Source: Candidatus Peribacteria bacterium
GTDB taxonomy: Bacteria; Patescibacteriota; Gracilibacteria; Peribacterales; Peribacteraceae
Direction: 5' to 3'
Assembly: GCA_943350395.1 (NCBI GenBank)
Contig: CALRAD010000002.1
Location: 62,001-126,000, forward strand
Length of the DNA stretch: 64,000 bases
Shown here one piece after another: positions 7,693-15,830 of the stretch. The notes beneath the pieces were generated by a model. That model worked only from the letters and a program-made list of their open reading frames with translations. It was not told where the DNA came from and ran no database searches. The position numbers and the translations under genes are program-made. Every line of letters begins with the position of its first letter. The stretch's first letter is position 1.

Positions 7693-8520
7693 TCATGCGG
7701 GCAGCACGAGCACCATCCCGCCTCCGCCCGCTCTGCTGCCGGCACCGAGCACTTTCGCTGCCCCGCCGCTTTTTTCGATCTCTGCAATGATCTTCTGAGT
7801 TTCCTCCGGCACTACTCCAAGAGCTACCTGTGCACGATGGTGATCGCGCACTACTTTCTGGATTTCTTCGCCTGCGAGAATTCTCTCGGTGCATCGTCCG
7901 ATCGTTTCGATTGCATCTCGCACGCCGGTTTCCTGCGAGTCGTATCGTGTGCGTATCCATGCAACAAGTTCGGTCGTTGTTTCCGTCGGTCTTCCAGTAT
8001 CGATCAGTGTCATGCCGTGCAAAAGATCCTCGGGAAGCGTTATGACTTCCGGCGTCTTGTTTTTCGAAAATAGAATCGGTTTCTCTTCCCAGATGACTGC
8101 GAAGTCAATGCCGCTGTGACCAGGATTCATTTCATTTTCGATTTCGAGTGCGATGTTCGCCGAATCCTGTCCGACAATGCAGCGGCACATTGCAATGATG
8201 AGTGCTGTCGATGAGCCCATTCCTTTTCCGAGAGGCAATGCGTTGTCGATTGTCAGTATCCCAGAGATATTCTTTGTCTTGTTGGTGATTTTTTGTGCGA
8301 TTTTACGAGCGTATTCAATCCAAAGTGCCCCCACCCCTTCCCCTCCCCCGAGGGGGGAGGGGACGAAATGGATGGTGATGCCATTATTCTTTTGGCTTTC
8401 CTCCAATGTACTATTCATTCTCAAATCTGACGGTATTGCGACTCCTCGTTTCCCAAACAACACGGCGTATTCGCCGGAGAGGATGATCTTGCCGGAGGCG
8501 GAGGCGAAACGTGCGGGCAT
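7693..8520 (-). CDS. Mevalonate kinase (GHMP kinase)
   Basis: 275 residues. ATP-dependent phosphorylation of mevalonate is supported by the three GHMP motifs: GKIILSGEYAVLFGKRGVAIP at the N-terminus, PLGKGMGSSTAL, and GAGSRAGGGGM near the C-terminus. The HSGIDFAV segment supplies the catalytic Asp. Between about residues 52 and 63 the protein carries VPSPLGGGEGVG, which is translated from a GC-rich palindrome also present in a glycosyltransferase at 17.8 kb; this is an in-frame repeat insertion. The gene lies in the order idi, uppS-like, mvk, decarboxylase with gaps of 16 bp or less. Confidence 0.9.
   Translation of the reverse strand: MPARFASASGKIILSGEYAVLFGKRGVAIPSDLRMNSTLEESQKNNGITIHFVPSPLGGGEGVGALWIEYARKIAQKITNKTKNISGILTIDNALPLGKGMGSSTALIIAMCRCIVGQDSANIALEIENEMNPGHSGIDFAVIWEEKPILFSKNKTPEVITLPEDLLHGMTLIDTGRPTETTTELVAWIRTRYDSQETGVRDAIETIGRCTERILAGEEIQKVVRDHHRAQVALGVVPEETQKIIAEIEKSGGAAKVLGAGSRAGGGGMVLVLPA
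8340..8362. repeat. GC-rich palindrome inside mevalonate kinase
   Basis: CCCCTCCCCC (8340-8349), a 3-base loop, and its exact complement (8353-8362) form a perfect 10-bp hairpin. The flank cccccacccc is shared as well. The same element occurs at 17830-17852. It is in frame and adds a Pro/Gly-rich loop to the kinase. Confidence 0.9.
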
Positions 8521-8532
8521 GAATGTTGCATT

Positions 8533-9234
8533 TTATCCTCCAAATCTTCTCTTCCTTCTGTCATATTCTTTCACTGCCGCATCAAGATCATCATTACCGA
8601 TATCTGGAAAATATTTCGGACTGAACACCCACTCGGCATACGCGCTTTGCCACAGGAAGAAATTGCTCGTGCGCTGTTCTCCTGAGGAGCGGAGGACGAG
8701 ATCGATGTCTGGGAGCTCTGGATGGTCGAGATTTTCTCTGATTTTTTCTTCCCACTCCGCAGCCGGGGACGGCTGCTCTGTTGTTGCGTGTAATTTTTGC
8801 ATCGCCCGTACCACTTCGTCTTTTCCGCCGTAATCGACGGCGAGATGCAACGTAAATTCCGTTTCGTTCGTCGTTTCTTTTTCCGTGTTCTCGATCAGCT
8901 TTCGAAGGGAGGAGGGGATGCGGTCTCGTCTGCCGGAATGAACGAAACGGGTGTGATTTTTTTTGAACTCTCGTCCTTCCTCTGCAAGATAGTCTTCAAG
9001 CATCGTCATGAGCATCGAGATTTCTTTTGCATCACGTTTCCAATTCTCGGTTGAGAAGCACCAGACTGTCAGAATGCCAACGCGAGGATCTTTCCTGCAC
9101 CAGTCCGTAAGCGTGCGAAAATTTTCCACCGCTTTCTCGTGACCCTTCCAAACCGCTTCCAGCTTATGTTCTTTCGCCCAGCGACGATTGCCGTCCGGGA
9201 TAATCGCGAGGTGGAGCGATTGCTTGTTGCTCAT
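8533..9234 (-). CDS. uppS: Isoprenyl transferase (undecaprenyl diphosphate synthase family)
   Basis: 233 residues from the ATG at 9234. This start gives MSNKQSLHLAIIPDGNRRWA and an ATGA overlap with idi; the longer frame to 9345 lies within idi. The cis-prenyltransferase signature is clear: IPDGNRRWA with the catalytic Asp, the VWCFSTENWKR loop, and DLVLRSSGEQR near the C-terminus. It elongates a short allylic diphosphate with isopentenyl diphosphate to make the polyprenyl carrier lipid for peptidoglycan and surface glycans, at the membrane's inner face. Chain length cannot be read from sequence. The position links the mevalonate pathway directly to glycan assembly. Confidence 0.9.
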   Translation of the reverse strand: MSNKQSLHLAIIPDGNRRWAKEHKLEAVWKGHEKAVENFRTLTDWCRKDPRVGILTVWCFSTENWKRDAKEISMLMTMLEDYLAEEGREFKKNHTRFVHSGRRDRIPSSLRKLIENTEKETTNETEFTLHLAVDYGGKDEVVRAMQKLHATTEQPSPAAEWEEKIRENLDHPELPDIDLVLRSSGEQRTSNFFLWQSAYAEWVFSPKYFPDIGNDDLDAAVKEYDRRKRRFGG

Positions 9235-9761
9235 GATTGCAGACAGGAAACGGCTTTCGGAAGTCCGAGATGAAACCACGGCGCGTATCGATTTTTCGTT
9301 CTCTCCATATCCGATCGGAGTGTTGCAAGACTGATCCATTGCCACTCCGCAACTTCCTCTGGATTCGGATTGATGATCTGCTCTTCAGGCACGATGCCGA
9401 TGAGAATCGTATCGTACTCATCTTCGACTCCGCGTCCGCTCGGATCCTCCGCTCGATACGTGAATGACGTTCCTTCTTTCAGTACACAGGTGAAACCAAG
9501 TTCTTCCCGCAACCTCCTCTCGCCGGCTTGCTCAGGCATTTCTCCGCGTAACGGATGACTGCAACACGTGTTTGCCCAGATCATCGGCCAGAGCATTTTC
9601 TTGCTGCTCCTCTTCTGGATGATCATTTTCGACTTGTCCGGATTGAAGACGTAGACCGAAAACGCAAGATGTCGGATGCCTGTTCCTGTGTGCGCGGCAA
9701 GGAGTTCCACATCGCCGAGGTCTTTGCCCGTATCGTCCGTGTGTATGACGGTGCGTGTCAT
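9231..9761 (-). CDS. idi: Isopentenyl-diphosphate delta-isomerase, type I (Nudix fold)
   Basis: Interconverts isopentenyl and dimethylallyl diphosphate. The Nudix-fold type I enzyme is recognised from WANTCCSHPLRGE with the catalytic Cys, the Nudix-like ERRLREELGF segment, and the acidic VEDEYDTILIG metal/proton site. I take the ATG at 9761 (MTRTVIHTDDTG, 176 residues); the frame is open to an ATG at 9821, but the 20 extra residues look non-conserved. A TACAAT-like -10 sits a few bases before the chosen start. This is the first gene of the idi-uppS-mvk-decarboxylase run and is divergent from the 9862 gene. Confidence 0.88.
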   Translation of the reverse strand: MTRTVIHTDDTGKDLGDVELLAAHTGTGIRHLAFSVYVFNPDKSKMIIQKRSSKKMLWPMIWANTCCSHPLRGEMPEQAGERRLREELGFTCVLKEGTSFTYRAEDPSGRGVEDEYDTILIGIVPEEQIINPNPEEVAEWQWISLATLRSDMERTKNRYAPWFHLGLPKAVSCLQS

Positions 9762-9861
9762 ACGCGAATTGTATACCTTCAGTCCATCAGGAACGACCCC
9801 AAGACCGCTGGCTTCGCCCACTGATGTGTGAAATACTTTTCCTCAATTCCCTCCCTCCTCC

Positions 9862-12165
9862 ATGTCTACACGAAAAGAACTCGTTACGGCAGTCACTGTT
9901 CTCGGTATCTCGGTCATCGTTTTCCTCGGAATGGATCTCCTGAAGCCGAATCCGATGTTTGAGAAAACGATCTCTCTCCCGATCGTCGGAGAATCAATCG
10001 ATGATGCCGACGCTATTCCTATCCCGTTTCTTTCTGCAGGCAAAGGGAGCTCGCTCAAGGGTTCGCTGACGAAAGTTGCGGAATACACATCCGGCATCGT
10101 TCTGTATCGCGTGAAGTTTAACAATACGACCTCCGAAATTCTGAGCGAAGTTGATGGAACCAAGTCGAATCTTTTTTTGGTCGACACGAGCGCCATTCGG
10201 TCGTTTTCGGGAAGCATGAAACTTCCGTATGAACCTCGTATCGTTCTCACCTCCGTGACGAGTGCCGGCGGGACATTGTCTGACCCCGTTGATGTCTACG
10301 GTTATGAGTACTCCGATCTGCAGTCATCTCAGGAGAAGGCCGCAGCCGCCTTCTCACCCCTTCCTGCTTTCAATGTGCGTTTCCCCGGATTTTTCTTTCG
10401 CTCACGGCAGTCCGCTCTCGCGCATGCCGTTGATCTCGATGCCTTCGCTGCATCCAAAGGGATCAAGTGGTTTCGTATGGACACCGCCCCGGAAGCGCAG
10501 AATCTGACGGACTCGGGTGCTATTACCGCTGTCCGCTTAAAGCCCGATACACTCACACTTCTGGTTGTGAGTGACAACGTCAAGATCGATGTGAATCCCG
10601 CTCCTCTTTGCGGCAATGGACTCAGGCAGGGCAGTGAGCAGTGTGATCAGGAAAATGCTGTCAACGGCGACGGATGCTCGTCTTCGTGTCAGGTGGAACC
10701 GACGTATACGTGCTCAGGTTCTCCAAGCGTCTGTGGCAAGACTCCAAACCTCTTCGTCACGCAGGTCAATACCCCCGGGGCTGATGTAGGAACGCACCAG
10801 CACGTCATTGGGCAAAGTGGTGCTCCCGTACTTTCTTTGAAGTTCACCACCACCGAAAGTCCTGCTCTCCTCACTCAGTTCTTTCCCACGGTCGAGGGCA
10901 CGGGATCGGGTTCTATCGATGGACTGGAGTTCTTCCGTGAGGGAGAAACTGTGCCATTCCTCACTGCAATACCGAGGACTCCGCTCAGTTCGTCAGGTCG
11001 CTGCCCAAATACTCTCGCAGTCGGTATTTTTTGCGCTTCGTACGCAACTGCAGGTGATGGCTTACTCGTGAGCCCCGCTCAGCCTGTGACGATCACCATT
11101 CGACCCGTCATCAAAAATATTGTTACGGCTGCAGGCAAACAGTTCGTCGTGAAATTCCGGTCGACGACTGTGGGGAAGACCATTGCGAATGTTTCTGCCG
11201 TCACGGCCACACCGATTGGCGGAACGCTCCCTCTTTTCTTTAATAACGGCAATAACAATCCAGAGGGAGAGGTATTTATCGGTGTCCCGTCTACGGCGCC
11301 GAATGCCAGCGTGCAGATTTCCGGCAATGGGCAGCAGATTGTACTGTCGAAAGTTGCCGTGCTTGCAAATGGCGGGTCTGCCGGAGCAAGTGGATCGGCA
11401 CTGCCGATCGGAGCCGGTACGACGGTTGCCGACTTCTCTGTTTCGCTCACTCCTCAATCGACAGGGGCAAAGTTCCGTCCGATGAATGTCATCTTCGATG
11501 TGCAGTCCAATAATGTCTCACTCAAGAGTTTTGCAATGACATGGCGTGTGAATTCCTCCGAGAGTGTTGGGACCTGTATCGCAAGAGACGCCGGCAACAC
11601 GACAACTTTGACCGATGCAACGGGGAACTACTTTGTAGTTTGCACTCTTAGTGCTTCAGCCACCTCTCTGTTCCTTGCAGAGGGGCAGACAGGCAATATG
11701 ATTCTGAAGGCGACGAGTCAGACTGTCGCGTCTATTCCGCCGAAAGTTCCGAAGCTTCGGGTGTTGCTTTCATCGTTTACCGATTCCAGCGCAACACAGG
11801 TCGATATTGGATCTGGGAAGTCGCATTTCCAGTACACGGATCTTCGTGCCATTACTTCGCCTGCTTTCTGGATGGAACTTCTCGGCTCTTCCGTTTCTTC
11901 CACACAATTTGTCGGACCGTTCTGCTCCAACAGCATTATTGAATCGCCGCAGGAGACCTGTGACGACGGCAACGTGACAGCCGGTGACGGGTGCAGTGCC
12001 GTATGCAGAAGCGAGACTTGCAGAGACGGATTCCTCGACACAAACGGTGCCGATAATACCGCAGGAACAACGGACGATGAGGAATGTGACGATGGTAATG
12101 CTGTCGATAACGACGACTGCTCGAATCTGTGCAAGTCAAATATTCTCCTGCCTGTTGATCACTGA
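9862..12165 (+). CDS. Large membrane-anchored extracellular protein with DUF4215-type cysteine-rich repeats
   Basis: 767 residues. The N-terminus has a single hydrophobic segment (about 8-24, AVTVLGISVIVFLGMDLL) that would be a signal anchor. A beta-rich Ser/Thr/Gly-rich body follows. Cysteine-rich repeats of the DUF4215/Myxococcus type are visible at about 250-295 (LCGNGLRQGSEQCD then NGDGCSSSCQ) and twice at about 687-760 (ETCDDGNVTAGDGCSAVC; EECDDGNAVDNDDCSNLC). Such repeats occur in secreted or cell-surface proteins and probably bind calcium or form disulfides. I cannot assign a specific function. A hairpin follows the gene. Confidence 0.75.
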   Translation: MSTRKELVTAVTVLGISVIVFLGMDLLKPNPMFEKTISLPIVGESIDDADAIPIPFLSAGKGSSLKGSLTKVAEYTSGIVLYRVKFNNTTSEILSEVDGTKSNLFLVDTSAIRSFSGSMKLPYEPRIVLTSVTSAGGTLSDPVDVYGYEYSDLQSSQEKAAAAFSPLPAFNVRFPGFFFRSRQSALAHAVDLDAFAASKGIKWFRMDTAPEAQNLTDSGAITAVRLKPDTLTLLVVSDNVKIDVNPAPLCGNGLRQGSEQCDQENAVNGDGCSSSCQVEPTYTCSGSPSVCGKTPNLFVTQVNTPGADVGTHQHVIGQSGAPVLSLKFTTTESPALLTQFFPTVEGTGSGSIDGLEFFREGETVPFLTAIPRTPLSSSGRCPNTLAVGIFCASYATAGDGLLVSPAQPVTITIRPVIKNIVTAAGKQFVVKFRSTTVGKTIANVSAVTATPIGGTLPLFFNNGNNNPEGEVFIGVPSTAPNASVQISGNGQQIVLSKVAVLANGGSAGASGSALPIGAGTTVADFSVSLTPQSTGAKFRPMNVIFDVQSNNVSLKSFAMTWRVNSSESVGTCIARDAGNTTTLTDATGNYFVVCTLSASATSLFLAEGQTGNMILKATSQTVASIPPKVPKLRVLLSSFTDSSATQVDIGSGKSHFQYTDLRAITSPAFWMELLGSSVSSTQFVGPFCSNSIIESPQETCDDGNVTAGDGCSAVCRSETCRDGFLDTNGADNTAGTTDDEECDDGNAVDNDDCSNLCKSNILLPVDH

Positions 12166-12183
12166 AAAGAATCCATGCGTTTG

Positions 12184-12208
12184 CAGGGAGGGAATATTTT
12201 CCTCCCTG
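12184..12208 (+). terminator. Hairpin after the cysteine-rich-repeat gene
   Basis: CAGGGAGG (12184-12191) and CCTCCCTG (12201-12208) form a perfect 8-bp stem with a 9-base AT-rich loop containing TTTT. There is no long T-run after it. It separates the surface protein from the Hcp-like gene. Confidence 0.45.
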
Positions 12209-12255
12209 TAAACGTCTTGCGCTTCTGTTGAATCCGTTTGCCTATCGGCGGTACG

Positions 12256-12888
12256 ATGGCGTTCATGGATTTCAGTCACACTCTTAGGAAGCAGCGTCTT
12301 GCTCTGGGACTTGCAGTTGTAGCAGGACTTTCTTTTGCCTATGCCGCTGTGCGTGATCTCCAGGAAGATGGTTCAAAACCACACTTCACCGGTGTTATCA
12401 CAGCGCTCGCAAAAGACGATGCATCAGGCAGCAAAAGTTACGACATGTTCCTGAAGGTCGACACAGTGACCGGCGATGCGACTGATCAAAAGCATCGAAA
12501 TGAAATCAGCGTGGACTCTTTCAGCTGGAGCGAGTCCCGGGGTGTCGGTACAGCGCGCCCGACGATGGACGGTTTTATCGTGACGATGCCGGCGAGCACT
12601 GCGTCTCCCAAACTGTTTTTGTACGGTGCCGGTGGAACGCGAGTCCCGAGAGTCGTTCTCAGTGTGAAAATGAAAGGCGGCACGCAGGATTTCTTGAAGT
12701 GGGTCCTCATCGATGCGCAGGTGATTTCCTACAAAACAGTTGCCAATACCTATGGCGACGGCGTCGTGGATCAGGTGACGTTCAGTTTTGCGAAAATCGA
12801 AAACGAGTATCATCAGGTGCTTCCGGACGGCTCTCTTGGACCTGCAGTAAAAGCAGCGTGGGATCAGCGAACCAACAAAGCTTCCTAG
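12256..12888 (+). CDS. Hcp-like protein (type VI effector Hcp fold) with N-terminal signal sequence
   Basis: 210 residues from the ATG at 12256; an ATG at 12265 is also possible. The N-terminus (LRKQRLALGLAVVAGLSFAYA) looks like a Sec signal peptide, which classical Hcp proteins lack. The body resembles the Hcp/DUF796 beta-barrel family: DMFLKVDTVTGD, KHRNEISVDSFSWSESRG, ASTASPKLFLYGAGG, VVLSVKMKGGTQDFLKW and the YGDGVVDQVTFSFAKIE strand. Hcp forms hexameric rings of the type VI secretion tube. No other type VI gene is visible here, so an exported ring- or tube-forming surface protein is more plausible than a T6SS. The gene ends head-to-head with rmlA. Confidence 0.68.
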   Translation: MAFMDFSHTLRKQRLALGLAVVAGLSFAYAAVRDLQEDGSKPHFTGVITALAKDDASGSKSYDMFLKVDTVTGDATDQKHRNEISVDSFSWSESRGVGTARPTMDGFIVTMPASTASPKLFLYGAGGTRVPRVVLSVKMKGGTQDFLKWVLIDAQVISYKTVANTYGDGVVDQVTFSFAKIENEYHQVLPDGSLGPAVKAAWDQRTNKAS

Positions 12889-12894
12889 TTTCTC

Positions 12895-13602
12895 TTATCG
12901 CTTCTGTTGTCTTACGAGTTCCGCAGCGCGAAACAGACTTTCGAATGTTCCCGCATCGACCCATTCTTTCTCAAGAATCGTCGCATGCGCTTCTCCGAGC
13001 TCGACGTACCACCTGCTGACATCCGAGATTTCGAGCTCTCCTCTCGCAGACGGTTTCATCGTGCGGATGTATTCGTAGCAGCGGTTGTCGTACACATAGC
13101 ACCCCGTCACGGCGAGATTAGATTTCGGCTTCGTCGGTTTTTCTTCGATGGATACGACTCTGCCGTTGTTCATTTCCGCGACACCGAAGCGTTCCGGATC
13201 ATGCACTTCTTTGAGCAGCAACTCCGTGCCACTTTTGAATGATTTGATCACGGGCGACAGGTCATCGAAGAACACATTGTCGCCGAGGATGGCGCAGACG
13301 CTTTCTCCGTTTGCGAAAATTTCCGTGAGTCCAAGTGCCTGTGCGATGCCTTTCGGTTGATCCTGCACGCAATAGTGGAAAGTGCAGCCGAATCGTTTGC
13401 CGCTTCCGAGGAATGCTGCCATCTGATCCATGTGCTCGTTGCCCGTGACAATCGCAATGTCGGTGATGCCTGCGTCCAGTAGAACTTGCAGAGGGTAGAG
13501 AATCAGCGGTTTGTCGTACACAGGAAGCAAGCTCTTGTTCGTGATTTCGGTCAGAGGTTTTAACCTCGAACCGCTTCCGCCGCAGATGAGAACGCCTTTC
13601 AT
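12895..13602 (-). CDS. Sugar-1-phosphate nucleotidylyltransferase (RmlA-like, short form)
   Basis: 235 residues; canonical RmlA has about 290, so the C-terminal allosteric part is missing, as in many short homologues. It would activate a sugar-1-phosphate, most likely glucose-1-phosphate with dTTP. Motifs: GVLICGGSGSRLKPLTE (nucleotide binding), NKSLLPVYDKPLI (Lys contact with substrate), LGDNVFF with the metal-binding Asp, and EEKPTKPKSNLAVTGCY. It is divergent from the dTDP-glucose dehydratase gene at 13648, which would use its product. Nucleotide preference is inferred from that context. Confidence 0.82.
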   Translation of the reverse strand: MKGVLICGGSGSRLKPLTEITNKSLLPVYDKPLILYPLQVLLDAGITDIAIVTGNEHMDQMAAFLGSGKRFGCTFHYCVQDQPKGIAQALGLTEIFANGESVCAILGDNVFFDDLSPVIKSFKSGTELLLKEVHDPERFGVAEMNNGRVVSIEEKPTKPKSNLAVTGCYVYDNRCYEYIRTMKPSARGELEISDVSRWYVELGEAHATILEKEWVDAGTFESLFRAAELVRQQKR

Positions 13603-13611
13603 GCGTGAATT

Positions 13612-13641
13612 ATGACATTTTCTTCATGTTCTTGCTAGAAT
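13612..13641 (+). promoter_or_regulatory. Promoter of rmlB with extended -10, leaderless
   Basis: ATGACA at 13612-13617, an 18-base spacer, and TAGAAT at 13636-13641 preceded by TGC (extended -10). The ATG at 13648 starts 7 bases after the -10, so the mRNA should begin at or next to the start codon. No Shine-Dalgarno is possible. Confidence 0.65.
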
Positions 13642-13647
13642 AGCCGC

Positions 13648-14601
13648 ATGCATATCCTCGTCACCGGCGGTGCCGGCTTCATCGGTTCGCATTTTGTGCT
13701 GCGGCATGTCGAGGCTTTTCCCAATGATAGTCTCGTCGTGCTCGACAAGCTGACGTACGCGGCGGATAAAAAGTTTCTGAGTTCGGTTTTGGAAAAGATT
13801 ATATTTATTGAAGGCGATATTGCCGACACGAAGCTCGTGAAAGAACTTGTCTCAAAACATAGGATCGATACGATCGTGGATTTTGCAGCCGAAACACATG
13901 TCGACAGAAGCATCTCCGATCCGTATCCGTTTTTGCAGACGAATGTTCTTGGGGTCGCAAGTCTTCTCGAAGTCTGCAAAGCGTTCCCGATGATCAGGTT
14001 TCTCCATGTCTCTACCGATGAAGTGTACGGAGATTTGAGTGACACCGATGCCCCGAAGAAGCCTCTGGATCCTCTTTGCCCCAGTTCTCCGTACGCTGCG
14101 AGCAAAGCGTCTGGGGATCTTCTGGTGCAGGCTGCCGTTCGAACGTACGGCATCAAGGCTGCGATCTCCCGTTGCACAAATAATTTCGGTCCGCATCAGG
14201 CGGAGGAGAAGTTCATTCCGACGGTCATTCGCACCGCGCTTGCCGGTCTTCCGATTCCGATCTACGCCGAAGGGAAGAATAAGCGCGACTGGCTCTATGT
14301 CACGGATCATTGCGACGCACTTGAAGTGATCCTTACGACTCCGAATGCCTTTGATGCATGCCGCGTCTTTCATATCTCCTCAGATAGCGAGCAGAAGAAT
14401 ATTGATGTGGCAAAAGCGATCCTGAAAATTCTCGGCAAACCCGAGAGTCTTCTTTCGTTCGTGAGAGATCGCCCCGGTCACGATTGGCGGTACGCACTCG
14501 ATTCGTCGGAGACGAGAAGCCTCGGCTGGAAGCCAAACATCAGTTTTGAGGAGGGGCTCAAAAAGACTGTGGAGTGGTACAGAGAGCGCAGTGTTCGCTA
14601 G
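13648..14601 (+). CDS. rmlB: dTDP-glucose 4,6-dehydratase
   Basis: 317 residues, extended short-chain dehydrogenase fold. It converts dTDP-glucose to dTDP-4-keto-6-deoxyglucose with bound NAD. Motifs: GGAGFIGSHF (NAD binding), the DFAAETHVDRSI segment typical of RmlB, STDEVYGD with the active-site Thr/Asp/Glu, and the catalytic Tyr/Lys in SPYAASKASGD. The NNFGPHQAEEKFIP segment is also RmlB-specific. RmlC and RmlD are not seen nearby, so the product may go to an aminotransferase (DegT family at 18 kb) rather than to rhamnose. Confidence 0.9.
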   Translation: MHILVTGGAGFIGSHFVLRHVEAFPNDSLVVLDKLTYAADKKFLSSVLEKIIFIEGDIADTKLVKELVSKHRIDTIVDFAAETHVDRSISDPYPFLQTNVLGVASLLEVCKAFPMIRFLHVSTDEVYGDLSDTDAPKKPLDPLCPSSPYAASKASGDLLVQAAVRTYGIKAAISRCTNNFGPHQAEEKFIPTVIRTALAGLPIPIYAEGKNKRDWLYVTDHCDALEVILTTPNAFDACRVFHISSDSEQKNIDVAKAILKILGKPESLLSFVRDRPGHDWRYALDSSETRSLGWKPNISFEEGLKKTVEWYRERSVR

Positions 14602-14613
14602 AATAGACGACTC

Positions 14614-15738
14614 ATGCACATTCTCCTTGCTACCGGCATCTACCCGCCTGAGATTGGCGGACCTGCGACGTATGCAGCCTGCCTTGCAGAAGCACTGGTG
14701 AAACTCGGGCATACAGTCACAATTGTCACGTATTGCGGCACCGGTAATATCGCCGTTGAAATTGAGAGACTCGACGTTGTTCCGGTAAGCAGGATAGGAA
14801 ATGTGTTCTCTCGATGGCTCAGATTCAAGAGAGCCCTTCGATTCCATGGTCAAGCAGCCGACGCGGTGATCGCATTTTCTTCGGTCAGTACCGGCATTCC
14901 CCTGATGCTTTCCGGGCTCAAGAAGCCGAAAAAAATTCTGCGTCTCGGCGGAGACTTCTTCTGGGAACGATACACGGACGCAGGAGGCATGAAGAGCCTT
15001 CGGGAATGGTACGCGTCGAGTTTCGGGTTTTGGCGTATGATGAATTTTACTTTTATGACAGCCATTCTTCGATCGTTTCAGCACATCGTGTACTCAACAA
15101 AATTTCAGCAATTGATTCACGAAAAGGAGTATGCGGGACTGCCGAAGAGTTCGGTGATCGAAAACGCAAGACCCACCTGCGCTCCTGCGGGAGCTTCCAC
15201 CCTTCGCCTCTTGGCTTCGGGGGACAGGTCGGTGGGCAGGCCCCATCAACCTTTTCGGCTTCTCTTTATGGGTCGTTTCGTCGGATTCAAAAATTTACCC
15301 GCATTGATTGAAGCAGTGTCGAGCATACCAAACGTAACGCTTACGCTCGTCGGTGCCGGTCCGGTAGAAAAATCTTTGCGCGCACACGCAGCGGCGCTCG
15401 GGATTGGTAGTCGCATTCGATTCTGCTCTCCCGTATCGGCGCAGGAGAAGATCCGTGTATTTCGGGAGCACGATCTTCTGGTGCTGCCATCGGTGACGGA
15501 AATTAGCCCGAATACCGCTCTGGAAGCAGTTTCGGAAGGTTTGCCGGTTCTGCTTACGCAGGAAACCGGACTGAAAGAGACTGCATGCATCCGCTTGCGA
15601 CCACTTCGCACTGCCGCGCAGATCGCGCACGCGATTCGGGAGTGCATCGAACACTATGATTTTTCTCAGGATAATTCTGAAGTCCGGACGTATGCAACAC
15701 TTGCACAGGATTGGGTACAACTTCTGTCTTCTCTATGA
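14614..15738 (+). CDS. GT4-family glycosyltransferase with repeat-derived linker insertion
   Basis: 374 residues. N-terminal GT-B domain starts MHILLATGIYPPEIGGPATY, typical of GT4. The C-terminal domain has FMGRFVGFKNLPALIEAV and the donor site EISPNTALEAVSEGLPVL. Between the two domains the protein carries an odd Gly/Arg/Ser-rich stretch (roughly residues 188-210) encoded by GC-rich palindromic DNA at 15181 onward. It falls in the interdomain linker, so the fold could tolerate it. The stop codon overlaps an ATG at 15735. The RmlB stop codon overlaps the TAGAAT at 14599-14604, 9 bases before this start. Confidence 0.85.
   Translation: MHILLATGIYPPEIGGPATYAACLAEALVKLGHTVTIVTYCGTGNIAVEIERLDVVPVSRIGNVFSRWLRFKRALRFHGQAADAVIAFSSVSTGIPLMLSGLKKPKKILRLGGDFFWERYTDAGGMKSLREWYASSFGFWRMMNFTFMTAILRSFQHIVYSTKFQQLIHEKEYAGLPKSSVIENARPTCAPAGASTLRLLASGDRSVGRPHQPFRLLFMGRFVGFKNLPALIEAVSSIPNVTLTLVGAGPVEKSLRAHAAALGIGSRIRFCSPVSAQEKIRVFREHDLLVLPSVTEISPNTALEAVSEGLPVLLTQETGLKETACIRLRPLRTAAQIAHAIRECIEHYDFSQDNSEVRTYATLAQDWVQLLSSL
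15181..15237. repeat. Palindromic repeat inserted in frame in a glycosyltransferase
   Basis: GCTCC-TGCG-GGAGC (15181-15194) is a perfect 5-bp hairpin with a 4-base loop, followed by further G/C-rich inverted segments up to about 15237. It sits at the linker between the two GT-B domains and has no counterpart in the neighbouring glycosyltransferases. Boundaries are approximate. Confidence 0.55.
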
Positions 15739-15827
15739 AACTTCTGATGATCAGTGGCGACCCCACTTCGCCCCGCCACTGCGGGGCTACGAGGGGCGAG
15801 AAGTACTATATTTTTCTAATACTCTAA
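15735..15827 (+). pseudogene. Duplicated gene start interrupted by a palindromic repeat
   Basis: An ATG at 15735 overlaps the previous stop (ATGA) and encodes MKLLMISGD, almost the same as MRLLMISGD at the start of the next gene (15831). After nine codons the frame enters a palindrome and stops at 15827, giving only 30 residues. It looks like the original start of the downstream glycosyltransferase, now cut off, with the working start provided by a second copy. The two copies share an exact 14-base stretch, atgatcagtggcga. Confidence 0.6.
15766..15803. repeat. Palindromic repeat between duplicated gene starts
   Basis: CCCCGC (15771-15776) and GCGGGG (15781-15786) form a hairpin with a CACT loop. 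An outer imperfect pairing of cttcgcccc with ggggcgagaag surrounds it. The element lies exactly between the two MxLLMISGD starts. Confidence 0.7.
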
Positions 15828-15830
15828 AAA

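Noticed and set aside
7677..7787. Extended start of the decarboxylase
   Set aside because: It would overlap mevalonate kinase by about 95 bp, and the extra residues are not family-like.
12256..12888. Evidence of a type VI secretion system
   Set aside because: Only an Hcp-like protein is present, with a signal sequence. No sheath, baseplate or membrane-complex genes are nearby.
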